DNA of 64,000 nucleotides from an uncultured Alphaproteobacteria bacterium (GCA_900696495.1 CAADGI010000014.1:310001-374000), one strand, 5' to 3'; positions 42,745 to 52,364 are shown, numbered from the stretch's first letter. Numbers and translations: made by a program. Notes: generated from the sequence alone by a model not told the origin.

Positions 42745-43713
42745 TTATAAGTTTTCTGAAAGACTTTTGATTACGCTTTGTAATGTGATGCCGCTGCCGC
42801 GCGCCTTGTAGTTCAGCGCCATGCGGTGCTTGAGCACGGGTTCGGCGAGATCGATCACGTCATCGACCGACGCCGTCTCGCGCCCGTCGATCAGCGCCCG
42901 CGCCCGCACAGCCAGCATCAGCGCCTGCGCCGCGCGCGGACCCGGCGCCCAGGCGACATAATCCTTCACCATGTCGGACGCGCCCGAACCCGGGCGGCCT
43001 CGACGCACCAGCGTCAAAATCGCATCGACGATGGAATCGCCGATCGGCATATCGCGCACGAGGGATTGAATCTCGAGAAGCTCTTCCGGCTTCAGCACCG
43101 CCGCCGCCGGGCGCACATTATTCGTGGTGGTGGCGAGCAGCATGTCGCGCTCGGCGTCGCGCGCCGGGTAATCGACATCGACCTGCATCAGGAAACGGTC
43201 CAATTGCGCCTCGGGCAGGGGATAGGTTCCTTCCTGCTCGATCGGGTTTTGCGTGGCGAGAACATGGAACGGCGTCGGCACATCGTATGCCTTGCCGCTC
43301 ACCGTCACTTCTTTTTCCTGCATCGCCTGCAACAGCGCCGACTGCGTCCGCGGGGACGCGCGGTTGATTTCGTCGGCCATCAGCAGCTGCGTGAAAATCG
43401 GCCCCTTGATGAAACGGAATGAACGTTTGCCGTCCGCGTCTTCTTCCAGCACTTCGGAACCAAGGATATCCGCGGGCATCAAATCGGGCGTGCACTGCAC
43501 CCGCGCCGCTGATAATCCCAAAACTTTCGCTGTCGTATCGACCAGCAGCGTTTTCGCGAGGCCCGGCACGCCGATCAGCAGCAAATGCCCGCCGGACACA
43601 AGCGTCACCAAAGTCTGGTCGATCACGTCATTCTGCCCGAAAATCACCTTGCCGATTTCGGCGCGGGCCTTGGCCAGTTTCTGGTGGGCTTCCTGGAACG
43701 CTCTGTCGGTCAC
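42745..43713 (-). CDS. MoxR-family AAA ATPase
   Basis: The 322-residue product has Walker A GVPGLAKT at 48-55, Walker B LLMADEINRASPRTQ, sensor ATQNPIEQEGTYPLPEAQLDRF, and the C-terminal lid (VRARALIDGRETASVDDVIDLAEPVLKHRM). MoxR proteins act as chaperones for enzyme or complex maturation, usually beside DUF58 and VWA proteins, as here. It is the first gene of the four-gene minus-strand operon. Confidence 0.93.
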   Translation of the reverse strand: MTDRAFQEAHQKLAKARAEIGKVIFGQNDVIDQTLVTLVSGGHLLLIGVPGLAKTLLVDTTAKVLGLSAARVQCTPDLMPADILGSEVLEEDADGKRSFRFIKGPIFTQLLMADEINRASPRTQSALLQAMQEKEVTVSGKAYDVPTPFHVLATQNPIEQEGTYPLPEAQLDRFLMQVDVDYPARDAERDMLLATTTNNVRPAAAVLKPEELLEIQSLVRDMPIGDSIVDAILTLVRRGRPGSGASDMVKDYVAWAPGPRAAQALMLAVRARALIDGRETASVDDVIDLAEPVLKHRMALNYKARGSGITLQSVIKSLSENL

Positions 43714-43788
43714 GTGATTTTGACTCCTTACTTCGGGGGTGCGATTGGCTATACTAGCCTTATTTGTAGCTTTTTAAAGGATATAACG

Positions 43789-45000
43789 CTGGAAAACGAC
43801 AAGGCAAAACAGGTCACGCCGCAAAACTGGATGGTTTCACGTGAAACGTCCAAGGTCATGTCTGCCCTGGGCGAGGGCAAGGCGCGGTTCGTCGGCGGCT
43901 GCGTGCGGAACATGCTGCTGGGCGAGGAAGTCGGCGATATCGATATCGCCACCCAATGGACTCCGGACCAAGTTACCGAAAGCCTGACCAAGGCCGGCAT
44001 CAGGGTCGTGCCGACCGGCATCGATCACGGCACGGTCACGGCCATTGTCGATAAAAAGCCTTACGAAATTACGACACTCCGCAAGGATATCGAAACCGAT
44101 GGCCGCCGCGCGGTCGTCAGTTTTACGGAAGACTGGCGCGAGGACGCGCAGCGCCGCGATTTCACCATCAACACGCTGCTCGCCGACCCGGCGGGAAATA
44201 TTTACGACCCCACCGGCGAGGGGCTGAAGGACCTCGAGGCCCGCCGCGTGCGCTTTGTCGGCGATCCGGCCACGCGCATTGCCGAAGACTATCTGCGTAT
44301 CCTGCGTTTCTTTCGTTTTCACGCCACGTATGGCAAAGGCGTGCCGGATAAGGATGGGTTGAAGGCCTGCCGCGCCGCCGCCGGTAAAATTCCGACCCTT
44401 TCGAAGGAACGCATCACCCAGGAATTCTTTAAAATCCTCTCCGTGGATAACCCTGTGGATATCCTGTCAACAATTTTTGATAACAATATCCTGGAGGAGT
44501 TTCTTTTTACGGAATATCAGCCTGACCTGCTTAAGCATCTGTGTGAATTCCAGAAGCGGTTCGGCATCGCATTTCTCTCGCCGCGCCTCTATGTGCTCTC
44601 TGGCCTCAGCCACGAAAACATAAAACATATGGAAAGATTGTTGTCAATTCCCAAGGTCTTCAAACGCGATATTGAAGAAATCTCTGAAATCCTGAGACTG
44701 CCCGATTTAAACAAAGACCACGCGGTCAGGGTCGCGGTCTACAAACATGGCCGCATCTCGACGGCGCAGGCGTTGATCATCGAGGTCGCGCAGGATCGGG
44801 TCATAAACGGGTTTATCAACAGGGCGCTCGAAATCATCCAGAAATGGGACATCCCGACCTTCCCGGTCGATGGCAACGACCTCATGAAAGCGGGCATAGA
44901 AAAAGGGCCTGCGCTGGGCGCGGCCCTTTCTGAACTTGAAGACTGGTGGATCGGCCAGGAATTCAAACCGGACAGGAAAACCTGTCTCGCGCGGCTCTGA
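43789..45000 (+). CDS. cca: CCA tRNA nucleotidyltransferase / poly(A) polymerase family
   Basis: The enzyme adds or repairs CCA at tRNA 3' ends. The 403-residue product has RFVGGCVRNMLLG, the metal-binding DxD (D50, D52 in VGDIDIAT), and the RRDFTINTLLADPAGNIYDPTGEGLKDLEARRVRFVGDPATRIAEDYLRILRFFRF block, typical of class II enzymes. I propose a CTG start at 43789: AAAGGA lies seven bases upstream and conserved family sequence begins before the first ATG (43831), which has no ribosome site. The shorter ATG form would lose 14 residues. Confidence 0.9.
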   Translation: MENDKAKQVTPQNWMVSRETSKVMSALGEGKARFVGGCVRNMLLGEEVGDIDIATQWTPDQVTESLTKAGIRVVPTGIDHGTVTAIVDKKPYEITTLRKDIETDGRRAVVSFTEDWREDAQRRDFTINTLLADPAGNIYDPTGEGLKDLEARRVRFVGDPATRIAEDYLRILRFFRFHATYGKGVPDKDGLKACRAAAGKIPTLSKERITQEFFKILSVDNPVDILSTIFDNNILEEFLFTEYQPDLLKHLCEFQKRFGIAFLSPRLYVLSGLSHENIKHMERLLSIPKVFKRDIEEISEILRLPDLNKDHAVRVAVYKHGRISTAQALIIEVAQDRVINGFINRALEIIQKWDIPTFPVDGNDLMKAGIEKGPALGAALSELEDWWIGQEFKPDRKTCLARL

Positions 45001-45150
45001 CTATCCTATAGCCCTTGTTACTTCGTAAGTTATTTCGGCCGATGCGCCGCGGTAGGGGGCGTAAGGCTCTTTTTGCCAGGCAGGTTTATTGTCAGGCACG
45101 GTTGCTTGTGGCGATACTTCCGCAAATTTTTCTGATGGATTTAATTCCAT
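45001..45150 (-). CDS. Candidate 49-residue protein, unknown
   Basis: The frame opens with ATG behind a near-perfect GGAGGAG ribosome site four bases away, and ends with TAG abutting the cca stop. The peptide starts MELNPSEKFAEVSPQ, has a Trp/Pro/Tyr-rich centre (PAWQKEPYAPYRG) and ends EITYEVTRAIG. It has no membrane segment or signal peptide. The AT-rich upstream region (TATAAA about 15 bp before the ribosome site) could hold a promoter. I know no family for it. hemF, on the same strand, starts far upstream and ends at 45247, so the two could also be cotranscribed. Confidence 0.6.
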   Translation of the reverse strand: MELNPSEKFAEVSPQATVPDNKPAWQKEPYAPYRGASAEITYEVTRAIG

Positions 45151-45246
45151 GTGACTCCTCCATTATTTATAGCAAAATATGATTATTTTAGTGACAGAAT
45201 GCAAGAAAATTTTGAAACCCAAAACCCCTTATAAACGGTAATTTTA

Positions 45247-46104
45247 TTACCATTTCACCGTCGGGGGCAGGGACATGAGGATCGCCTCGGTATTTCCCCC
45301 CGTTTTCAGCCCGAACGTCGTGCCCCGGTCATATAGAAGGTTGAATTCCACGTAACGCCCGCGCTTGACCAGTTGCGCCTCACGCTGCTCTTCCGTCCAC
45401 GGCGATTTCATATTTCGACGCACGAGCTTCGGATAAATATCAAGGAACGTCCGGCCGACATCCTGCGTGAAGGCAAAGTCTGCATCCCAGTTTCCGCTAT
45501 CCAGATTATCGTAGAAAATCCCGCCCGCGCCGCGCGGCTCGTTCCGGTGCGGCAGGAAGAAATATTTATCCGCCCATTCCTTGTATTGTTTGTAATAGCC
45601 CGGATTATGACGGTCGCAGCAGGCTTCCAGCGCTGCGTGGAAATCCCGCGCATCCTGTTCATTTGGAATCATCGGCGTCAAATCCGCCCCGCCGCCGAAC
45701 CAGCGCTTCGATGTCGCGATCATCCGCGTATTCATATGCACCGCCGGGACGAGAGGGGATTGCATATGCGCCACCAGCGAAATGCCCGCCGCCCAGAATT
45801 GCCCGCCATTTTCCGCCGCGCCCGGGATCTGCGTCCGGAATTCTTCTGAAAACGTCCCCCAGACCTCGGAAATATTCACCCCGACCTTTTCGAACACATT
45901 CCCGCGCATGAGCGACATTTCGCCGCCGCCCCCATTTTTATTGTTTTCGCCGGGCCTGTCCCAGTTTTTCCGCTCGAAACGCCCGGGCGAGGGGCCGAAT
46001 TCCGTCTCGATCCGCTCGAATTCCGCGCAGATGTCATCGCGCAGGCTCCGGAACCAGCCGGAAGCCTGTTTCTGCCTGTCGTTCGTTAGTTTCTCAGCCG
46101 CCAT
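45247..46104 (-). CDS. hemF: Oxygen-dependent coproporphyrinogen III oxidase
   Basis: HemF converts coproporphyrinogen III to protoporphyrinogen IX in heme synthesis, using O2. The 285-residue product has [20 protein letters not shown], the [22 protein letters not shown] segment, [20 protein letters not shown], and the C-terminal [35 protein letters not shown]. It overlaps trmL by 11 bp. It is the aerobic enzyme, in line with the nearby bc1 complex. Confidence 0.96.
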   Translation of the reverse strand: MAAEKLTNDRQKQASGWFRSLRDDICAEFERIETEFGPSPGRFERKNWDRPGENNKNGGGGEMSLMRGNVFEKVGVNISEVWGTFSEEFRTQIPGAAENGGQFWAAGISLVAHMQSPLVPAVHMNTRMIATSKRWFGGGADLTPMIPNEQDARDFHAALEACCDRHNPGYYKQYKEWADKYFFLPHRNEPRGAGGIFYDNLDSGNWDADFAFTQDVGRTFLDIYPKLVRRNMKSPWTEEQREAQLVKRGRYVEFNLLYDRGTTFGLKTGGNTEAILMSLPPTVKW

Positions 46105-46549
46105 GGATCTGCCTCAATGCTTCGCCCAGCACTATAGAAGTTGCATTGACCACGTTCAAGGACCGCGCCGACCCCGCCATTGGAATCAATAAACGCGCAT
46201 GGGCGGCGTTATGGACTTCATCCGGCACACCCGCGCTTTCACGCCCGGACAGAATTATATCGCCGTCCTGAAATTCAAAGTTGTAATAAGGCTCCGCCGC
46301 TTTCGTGGTCAGCAGGACAATGCGCCGTCCCGCCGTATTTTCCATGAATTTCGCCCAGGATTCATGGCGCGTATACTCCATATTATCGACGTAATCCATG
46401 CCGGATTGCCTGATTTTACGCTCATTCCAGGGAAACCCGCACGGCTCGATAATATGCAGCTCCACCCCCATGCAGGCCGCCAGCCGCATCATCGCCCCGA
46501 CATTCTGCGGGATGTCGGGCTGGTACATCGCTATGGCCGGTTTTTTCAT
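46094..46549 (-). CDS. trmL: tRNA (cytidine/uridine-34 2'-O)-methyltransferase TrmL
   Basis: TrmL methylates the wobble ribose of leucine tRNAs. The 151-residue product is a minimal SPOUT enzyme: [33 protein letters not shown] at the start, [18 protein letters not shown], and the knot motif [25 protein letters not shown]. Length fits the family. It is divergent from petA with a gap of 115 bp. Confidence 0.94.
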   Translation of the reverse strand: MKKPAIAMYQPDIPQNVGAMMRLAACMGVELHIIEPCGFPWNERKIRQSGMDYVDNMEYTRHESWAKFMENTAGRRIVLLTTKAAEPYYNFEFQDGDIILSGRESAGVPDEVHNAAHARLLIPMAGSARSLNVVNATSIVLGEALRQIHGG

Positions 46550-46664
46550 ACTGTGTGGAAAACAACAAAATTTCGCATGGATAGTAGATACTTGACCCTT
46601 GATTGATTATAAAGAGAGAAGTATTAAACGTCTCACGAATTAACAAACTCGGTTCAGTATAATT

Positions 46665-47219
46665 ATGGCATCCAACACGAAAGCCGGTCACGGCCATCCC
46701 CAGGACGGCGAAACACGGCGCGATTTTCTCCAGTTAACAGCAGCGGCATTTGGCGCGGTCGGCGCGGGCGTTTTCGCATGGCCGCTTGTGAATTCCCTCA
46801 ATCCCGCAAAAGACACGCTGGCGCTTTCGACCGTCGAGGTTGATCTGTCGCAGGTGCAGGTCGGGCAATCGATCACTTACATCTGGCAGGGCAAGCCTGT
46901 TTTCATCCGCCGCCGCACGCCGGAGGAAATTAGCGAAGCGGAAGCCGTTGATGTTTCGACGCTGCGCGACAAGCAGGCGGACAAGGACCGCGTTCAAAGA
47001 GCGGAATGGCTGGTTGTCGTCGGTATCTGCACGCATCTGGGCTGCATCCCGCAAGGGCAGAAAGTCGGCGAGGTGAAGGGCGAATATAATGGCTGGTTCT
47101 GTCCGTGCCATGGCTCGGCCTATGATACGTCCGGACGCATTCGTAAAGGCCCGGCACCGCTCAATCTTCCTGTGCCGCCTTATACGTTCCTCTCTGACAC
47201 GCTGATCAAGATCGGATAA
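46665..47219 (+). CDS. petA: Rieske iron-sulfur subunit of cytochrome bc1
   Basis: The 184-residue product carries the [2Fe-2S] cluster that oxidises ubiquinol. It has a twin-arginine signal ([24 protein letters not shown]), a membrane anchor, and the ligand boxes CTHLGC and CPCHGSAYD. The extracytoplasmic domain lies in the periplasm. It is the first gene of petABC. A TATAAT lies three bases before the ATG and is too close to serve it; I see no better promoter in the gap. Confidence 0.97.
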   Translation: MASNTKAGHGHPQDGETRRDFLQLTAAAFGAVGAGVFAWPLVNSLNPAKDTLALSTVEVDLSQVQVGQSITYIWQGKPVFIRRRTPEEISEAEAVDVSTLRDKQADKDRVQRAEWLVVVGICTHLGCIPQGQKVGEVKGEYNGWFCPCHGSAYDTSGRIRKGPAPLNLPVPPYTFLSDTLIKIG

Positions 47220-47223
47220 AGCC

Positions 47224-48534
47224 ATGGGAAGCGGACAAAGAACACCCTTTGAAAACCCGGTTGTCGAGTGGATCGACTCGCGCCTGCCGGTCTTCACGAT
47301 GATGCAGAAGGAATACGGTGTATTCCCGACGCCGCGCAACTTCAACTATTTCTGGAATTTCGGCGCCATCGCCATGATCATGCTGGTGCTGATGATCGTC
47401 ACCGGCATCGTGCTGGCGATGCATTACACGCCGCACACCGCCATGGCCTTCAACAGCGTCGAGCGCATCATGCGTGACGTCAATGGCGGCTGGCTGATCC
47501 GTTACCTGCACATGAACGGCGCATCGTTCTTCTTCATCGCCGTCTACATCCACATTTTCCGCGGCATGTATTACGGATCGTACAAAAAGCCCCGCGAACT
47601 TCTCTGGATTCTCGGCGTGCTCATTTTCTTGCTGATGATGGCGACCGCGTTCATGGGTTACGTCCTGCCGTGGGGCCAGATGTCCTACTGGGGCGCGACC
47701 GTGATTACAAACCTTTTCTCCGCGATTCCGGTGGTGGGCGAAAGTATCGTCACGCTGCTCTGGGGCGGCTTCTCGGTCGATAACCCGACGCTGAACCGTT
47801 TCTTCGCGCTGCATTACCTGCTGCCGTTCGTGATCTTCGCCGTCGTGTTCCTGCATGTCTGGGCGCTGCACGTTGTCGGCTCGAACAACCCGCTTGGCAT
47901 CGACACCAAGGGGCCGCAGGACACCGTGCCGTTCCATCCTTACTACACGATCAAGGATACGTTCGGCACGCTGGTCTACCTGATCCTGTTCTGCTTCTTC
48001 GTGTTTTTCATGCCCGACGCGCTCGGCCACCCCGATAACTACACGCCGGCCAACCCGTTGGTGACGCCGCCGCACATAGTGCCGGAATGGTACTTCCTGC
48101 CGTTCTACGCGATGCTCCGGGCCATTACTTTTAATATCGGCATTCCGTTCACCGATATCGTCATCATCTCCGCGAAACTCGGCGGCGTCCTGGTGATGTT
48201 TGGCTCCATCGCATTGCTTTTTGTTCTGCCATGGATTGACCGCCATCCCATTCGTTCGGCGCGCTTCCGCCCGCAATACCGGGTTGCGCTGCTGGTCTGG
48301 CTTGCCGTGTTCGCCTTCCTTGGTTATGTCGGCTCGCAGCCCGCTGACGCCGTGAAGTTCGGCATTCCGCTCAGTTACCTGGGCCTGCTTGGCACGGTGT
48401 ATTACTACGGCTTCTTCCTGGTTATTCTTCCCTACCTGAACAAGCATGAAAAAGGCCGTGACTTGCCGCCCAGCATTTCCATTCCCATCATCGAAAGCCC
48501 CGAACCTGCCGCACCGCCGGAGAAAAGACGATGA
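47224..48534 (+). CDS. petB: Cytochrome b subunit of cytochrome bc1
   Basis: The 436-residue membrane protein has the Qo and Qi sites and two b hemes. Visible motifs: [54 protein letters not shown], the [17 protein letters not shown] Qo helix, [20 protein letters not shown], and [15 protein letters not shown] (the PEWY motif). About eight or nine membrane segments. It starts 4 bp after petA and overlaps petC by 4 bp. Confidence 0.97.
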   Translation: MGSGQRTPFENPVVEWIDSRLPVFTMMQKEYGVFPTPRNFNYFWNFGAIAMIMLVLMIVTGIVLAMHYTPHTAMAFNSVERIMRDVNGGWLIRYLHMNGASFFFIAVYIHIFRGMYYGSYKKPRELLWILGVLIFLLMMATAFMGYVLPWGQMSYWGATVITNLFSAIPVVGESIVTLLWGGFSVDNPTLNRFFALHYLLPFVIFAVVFLHVWALHVVGSNNPLGIDTKGPQDTVPFHPYYTIKDTFGTLVYLILFCFFVFFMPDALGHPDNYTPANPLVTPPHIVPEWYFLPFYAMLRAITFNIGIPFTDIVIISAKLGGVLVMFGSIALLFVLPWIDRHPIRSARFRPQYRVALLVWLAVFAFLGYVGSQPADAVKFGIPLSYLGLLGTVYYYGFFLVILPYLNKHEKGRDLPPSISIPIIESPEPAAPPEKRR

Positions 48535-49397
48535 ATAGCCGCCACTTTTTATTGATAGCCGTATCGGCCCTCTCTATTGCAGCGTCTCCCGCAGCGGTTT
48601 TTGCCGCCGAGGCGAAACAGGACATGCCCACGCCCGCCGATCTCGAGGCTGCCGCTGAAATTCCGCCGGAAGGAACGGTGGCGGACGAAGCCCATGCGCC
48701 CGACCATCATGCCGCCGCGCCGCATGGCCATGTCGACTGGCATTTCTCCGGCATGTTCGGCAGTTACGACCGCGCGGCCCTTCAGCGCGGCCTGAAAGTC
48801 TACCGCGAGGTTTGCGCGGCCTGCCACTCGCTGAAACGCGTTTACTACCGCAATCTCGAGGATCTCGGCTATGACGAAGGCCAGGTGAAGAACATCGCCT
48901 CGCAATACAACGTCACCGATGGCCCGAACGATGAAGGCGAAATGTTCGAGCGCGCCGCGCTGCCCAGCGATCATTTCGTTTCGCCGTACCCGAACGACAA
49001 CGCCGCGAAGGCCGTGAATAACGGCGCGCTGCCGCCCGACCTTTCGCTGATCACCAAGGCACGCCACCACGGCCCCGACCATGTTTTCGGCGTGCTGACC
49101 AGTTTCGGTCCGCCGCCGGAAGGCGTCACGCCGGGCCAGGGCCAGTACTGGAACAACCAGATGCAGAGCCTCATATCGATGGCGCCGCCGCTGCAGGACG
49201 GCCAGGTCGTGTATGAAGACGATGTCCCCCAGACAGTCGAGCAGTATTCTCGCGACGTGGTTGAATTCCTGGCCTGGGCCGCTGACCCGTACATGGAGGA
49301 GCGCAAGCGCACCGGAATCAAGGTCATCATTTTCCTCGCGGTCTTCGCGGGGCTGATGTACGCCGTCAAACGCAGGATCTGGGCTAAACTGCACTGA
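48531..49397 (+). CDS. petC: Cytochrome c1 subunit of cytochrome bc1
   Basis: The 288-residue precursor has a signal peptide (about 1-26), a His/Ala/Pro-rich stretch (about 52-70), and the heme c site CAACH (95-99). The [26 protein letters not shown] segment follows, then the likely Met ligand in [10 protein letters not shown] and a C-terminal membrane anchor ([26 protein letters not shown]). The start overlaps the petB stop as ATGA. Confidence 0.96.
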   Translation: MNSRHFLLIAVSALSIAASPAAVFAAEAKQDMPTPADLEAAAEIPPEGTVADEAHAPDHHAAAPHGHVDWHFSGMFGSYDRAALQRGLKVYREVCAACHSLKRVYYRNLEDLGYDEGQVKNIASQYNVTDGPNDEGEMFERAALPSDHFVSPYPNDNAAKAVNNGALPPDLSLITKARHHGPDHVFGVLTSFGPPPEGVTPGQGQYWNNQMQSLISMAPPLQDGQVVYEDDVPQTVEQYSRDVVEFLAWAADPYMEERKRTGIKVIIFLAVFAGLMYAVKRRIWAKLH

Positions 49398-49421
49398 GCA
49401 AGCGCACTGAGGAGGTGCGGC

Positions 49422-49679
49422 ATGAACAAGGAACGCGCCAAGGAATACCTGATTAAATCCAAACTCTACCGCTTCCTCGCGCTTGTTTTCGCCTGCCTTG
49501 GCGTGCTGCTGTTCTGCTATACGTTTTTCGAGCAATCCGAAGGCGGCAACATCCTGACGTTGCTCCGCAATCCCGTCAGTATCGTTTTCCTGATTTTTCC
49601 CTTTGTGCCCGCCATTGCGCTCTCGATCATGGCGCGCCGCGCCGAGCGCAAGCTCAGCGATTTCCTGAAGGAAACCTGA
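49422..49679 (+). CDS. Small two-helix membrane protein
   Basis: The 85-residue product has two hydrophobic segments (about 15-35, FLALVFACLGVLLFCYTFF, and 50-68) and charged ends. GGAGGTGCGG precedes the ATG. It follows petC by 24 bp and precedes the DUF924 gene by 4 bp, so it may be in the bc1 transcript. No known family; a respiratory accessory role is only suggested by position. Confidence 0.75.
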   Translation: MNKERAKEYLIKSKLYRFLALVFACLGVLLFCYTFFEQSEGGNILTLLRNPVSIVFLIFPFVPAIALSIMARRAERKLSDFLKET

Positions 49680-49683
49680 CGCC

Positions 49684-50232
49684 TTGCGCGATACCCGTCG
49701 GGAAATCATTCATTTCTGGTTCGTGGAAACCGAGCCGCGCCTGTGGTTCCAGCGCAGCGATGAATTCGACTCCATCGTCCGGGACCGCTTCACCATGACC
49801 TACACCATGGCCAGGGACGGGCTCTGCAACAGCTGGAACACCGACGCCGAAGGCTGCCTCGCGCTGTGCCTGCTGCTCGACCAGTTTCCCCGCCGCATGT
49901 TCCGCGGCACGGCCGCCGAATTCGAAACCGACGAGCGCGCTTTGTTGATCGCCAAACAGGCGGTTTCCAAGGGCTTTGACCAGGTGCTCACCCCCGAAAA
50001 ACGCTTTTTCCTTTATATCCCGTTCGAGCACAGCGAGCGCCTCTCCGACCAGAAAAAGAATCTCGAACTCTTCAAATCCATGCAGGAAGAAAACCCGGTC
50101 GCGTATTTCGTCGCCCAGCAGCGCTACGCCGTCATCGAGAAATATGGCCGCTATCCCGAGCGCAACGCCGCTCTGGGCCGTGAAAACACGCCCGAGGAAA
50201 AAGCCTATCTGGTAGCGAAGAACTCGTTTTAA
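49684..50232 (+). CDS. DUF924 family protein
   Basis: The 182-residue product has the DUF924 features: IIHFWFVETEPRLWFQRSDEFDSIVRDRF at the start, EGCLALCLLLDQFPRRMFRGTAAEFETDERAL, and LYIPFEHSERLSDQKKNLELF. The fold is helical; the function of the family is unknown. The start appears to be TTG at 49684, four bases after the previous stop. Confidence 0.88.
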   Translation: MRDTRREIIHFWFVETEPRLWFQRSDEFDSIVRDRFTMTYTMARDGLCNSWNTDAEGCLALCLLLDQFPRRMFRGTAAEFETDERALLIAKQAVSKGFDQVLTPEKRFFLYIPFEHSERLSDQKKNLELFKSMQEENPVAYFVAQQRYAVIEKYGRYPERNAALGRENTPEEKAYLVAKNSF

Positions 50233-50239
50233 ACTCTGC

Positions 50240-50332
50240 CGTCATCCCTGCGAAGGCAGGGATCCATTGTAAATCCAGGGATCATGTTTGGCATTTAAGA
50301 ACACAGGAATGGATGCCTTCGCTGGCATGACG
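50240..50332. repeat. Dispersed palindromic repeat, GTCATCCCCGCG type (copy 7)
   Basis: Left arm CGTCATCCCTGCGAAGGCAG, right arm GCCTTCGCTGGCATGACG, with ATCCATTG and GGAATGGAT inner pairs. It lies between the DUF924 gene and the dehydrogenase gene. Confidence 0.8.
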
Positions 50333-50370
50333 AGTAGAAAATTCCCTTTGGATGACAAGTCTACGCTTTT

Positions 50371-51882
50371 ATGGAACAATGCCTTATGCGGAATCATCAA
50401 CAAATTCTCAGAAAATTCGGTCTAGGCAGCGGAAAAGGCGATCTCGATGTCTTTTCGCCCATCGACGGCGCGAAAATCGGCTCGCTCAGGCAAAATTCCG
50501 TCGCCGACGTGAACAAGGCCGCCGACAGGGCGGTGAAGGCCTTCCGCGAATGGCGAAAAGTTTCGGCGCCGGTGCGCGGCGAATTCGTCCGCCTGTTGGG
50601 CGAGGAATTGAGAAATTCCAAAGAGGGCCTGGCGCAACTCGTGACGCTCGAATGCGGCAAGATCATTTCCGAAGGGCGCGGCGAAGTGCAGGAGATGATC
50701 GACATTTGTGACTATGCTGTCGGTCTTTCAAGACAACTCTACGGCCTGACGATTGTTTCTGAACGCCCCGGCCATCATATGCGCGAACTCTGGCATCCGA
50801 TCGGGCCCGTGGGCATCATCACGGCGTTTAATTTTCCCGTCGCAGTCTGGGCATGGAACGCGGCGCTGGCGCTGGTCTGCGGCGACTCCCTGATCTGGAA
50901 GCCGTCCGAGAAAACGCCGCTCACCGCGCTCGCCTGCCAGAATTTGTTCGACAAGGCCGCTGCTAAATTCAGAAAAACCGGGCACGAAATACCGAAAGAC
51001 CTTTCCCAGATCGTCATCGGCGGACGTGAGATCGGCGAGGCGCTCGCCAAAAACCCCTCTATCCCGCTCGTCAGCGCGACCGGCAGCGTCCGCATGGGCA
51101 AGGCCGTGGGCGAAACTGTCGCTGCGCGTCTTGGCCGTTCACTCCTTGAACTCGGCGGCAATAACGGCATGATCGTCGCGCCCAGCGCCGATCTCGATAT
51201 GGCCGTGCGCTCCATTCTATTCGGTGCCGCCGGCACCTGCGGCCAGCGCTGCACGTCATTAAGAAGACTCTTCGTGCACGAAGATGTTTATAAAAAACTC
51301 GTGCCCGTGCTGGTGAAGGCTTACAAGCAAATCCGCGTCGGCAATCCGCTCGATAAAAACACGCTCGTCGGCCCGCTGATCGATGAATCCGCATTCAACC
51401 AGATGCAAACCGCGCTTAAAAAAGCGAAAGAGCAGGGCGGCAAAATCCTCGTCGGCGGCAAGCGCGTTGGGAACAAAGGTTTTTATGTCGAGCCCTGTAT
51501 CGTCGAAATGCCGAAGCAGAGCGAGATCGTCAAACGCGAAACCTTCGCGCCCATTCTGTATGTCTTCAAATATAATGACCTCGAAAAGGTCATCGACACG
51601 CATAACGACGTCCCGCAGGGGCTCTCATCCTCCATCTTCAGCAACAATGTCCGCGAGGCGGAACGTTTCCTCTCCGCCACCGGCAGTGATTGCGGCATCG
51701 CCAACGTCAATATCGGCACCAGCGGCGCCGAAATCGGCGGCGCCTTCGGTGGCGAGAAAGAAACCGGCGGCGGACGCGAGAGCGGCAGCGATTCCTGGCG
51801 CGCCTATATGCGCCGGCAGACCCAGACGGTGAATTACTCGTCCGATCTGCCGCTGGCCCAGGGGGTCAAATTTGACCTCTAA
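50371..51882 (+). CDS. ALDH7-like aldehyde dehydrogenase (aminoadipate semialdehyde type)
   Basis: The 503-residue product is an NAD-dependent aldehyde dehydrogenase closest by eye to the ALDH7/AmaB group, which oxidises alpha-aminoadipic semialdehyde in lysine breakdown. Motifs: PIGPVGIITAFNFPVAVWAWNAALAL, GDSLIWKPSEKTPLTAL, the catalytic Glu in LLELGGNN, and catalytic Cys294 in GTCGQRCTSLRRLF. The GAEIGGAFGGEKETGGGRESGSDSWRAYMRRQTQTVNYS end is typical of ALDH7. The substrate is inferred from family resemblance only. ATG at 50386 is an alternative start. Confidence 0.9.
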   Translation: MEQCLMRNHQQILRKFGLGSGKGDLDVFSPIDGAKIGSLRQNSVADVNKAADRAVKAFREWRKVSAPVRGEFVRLLGEELRNSKEGLAQLVTLECGKIISEGRGEVQEMIDICDYAVGLSRQLYGLTIVSERPGHHMRELWHPIGPVGIITAFNFPVAVWAWNAALALVCGDSLIWKPSEKTPLTALACQNLFDKAAAKFRKTGHEIPKDLSQIVIGGREIGEALAKNPSIPLVSATGSVRMGKAVGETVAARLGRSLLELGGNNGMIVAPSADLDMAVRSILFGAAGTCGQRCTSLRRLFVHEDVYKKLVPVLVKAYKQIRVGNPLDKNTLVGPLIDESAFNQMQTALKKAKEQGGKILVGGKRVGNKGFYVEPCIVEMPKQSEIVKRETFAPILYVFKYNDLEKVIDTHNDVPQGLSSSIFSNNVREAERFLSATGSDCGIANVNIGTSGAEIGGAFGGEKETGGGRESGSDSWRAYMRRQTQTVNYSSDLPLAQGVKFDL

Positions 51883-51918
51883 AGACGCCCCCTGACTCGC
51901 CTGAATCTTAAGATTCCG

Positions 51919-51951
51919 TTAACCATTTTTTAAGAAGCCCCTGATTATAAT
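51919..51951 (+). promoter_or_regulatory. CtrA-type promoter box
   Basis: TTAACCATTTTTTAAG is an exact TTAA-N7-TTAA CtrA site (51919-51933) and overlaps where a -35 element should be for the TATAAT at 51946-51951. This is the layout of CtrA-activated promoters. The start would be near 51958, about 215 bp upstream of the DUF465 gene. Confidence 0.55.
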
Positions 51952-51957
51952 GGGAGA

Positions 51958-52172
51958 ATGTGCACGAATCGGTTCAAAAAAATCACCCTTCAAATTCCGT
52001 TTCGTAAAACAGCAGCCCGCAACATCAGAGTCACGACGTAACTGCCTTGGATTCAAGGCTGAATCCGTATATGCGGAATGCATAATTTGACAGGAATTTG
52101 TAAGGGGCTTTGACCGCGGCGTACACTCTGACTCGGAAAATTGGACCAAGCCAAGGAACAGGAGAAACGCCT
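51958..52172 (+). other. Untranslated stretch downstream of the CtrA-type promoter
   Basis: About 215 bp with no convincing gene; only a 27-codon frame (MCTNRFKK...) begins at the likely start point. A perfect hairpin GGATTCA-AGGC-TGAATCC lies at 52049-52066, without a U-run. It could be a long leader of the DUF465 gene or a small RNA. Confidence 0.35.
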
Positions 52173-52364
52173 ATGACCGAACGTGGAACAACTGCATCAT
52201 CCCCAGCCTCCCGGATTGAGGCCCTGCGTCACAAGCACGCAATTCTGAAACACCGGATCGAAGAAATGCAGTGTCTGCCCTCCACGACGGATTTCTATCT
52301 CAGGCAACTGAAAAAGCAGAAATTGATGCTGAAAGAAGAAATCGAGGGCATTCGCACAGCGTAG
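52173..52364 (+). CDS. DUF465 (YdcH-like) small protein
   Basis: The 63-residue product is a charged helical hairpin: RIEALRHKHAILKHRIEEMQCLPSTTDFYLRQLKKQKLMLKEEIEGIRTA. The L..KH..L...I.......D..L..LK.QKL.LK.EI pattern is that of DUF465. Function of the family unknown. ATG at 52173 has CAGGAGAA upstream. A CtrA-type promoter lies about 220 bp upstream and a terminator follows. Confidence 0.85.
   Translation: MTERGTTASSPASRIEALRHKHAILKHRIEEMQCLPSTTDFYLRQLKKQKLMLKEEIEGIRTA

Noticed and set aside
39105-43713. The MoxR/DUF58/BatA-like cluster as a new defence system
   Set aside because: It has the standard four-gene layout of the MoxR-DUF58-DUF4159 group common in alphaproteobacteria, with no nuclease or other effector.
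45001-45150. The small peptide as a PqqA-like cofactor precursor because of its EVT stretch near the end
   Set aside because: The Glu-x-x-x-Tyr spacing of PqqA is absent and no radical-SAM or other maturation gene is nearby.
46655-46668. TATAAT directly before petA taken as its promoter
   Set aside because: It is only one base from the ATG, so the start point would fall inside the gene, and no -35 at the right distance is evident.
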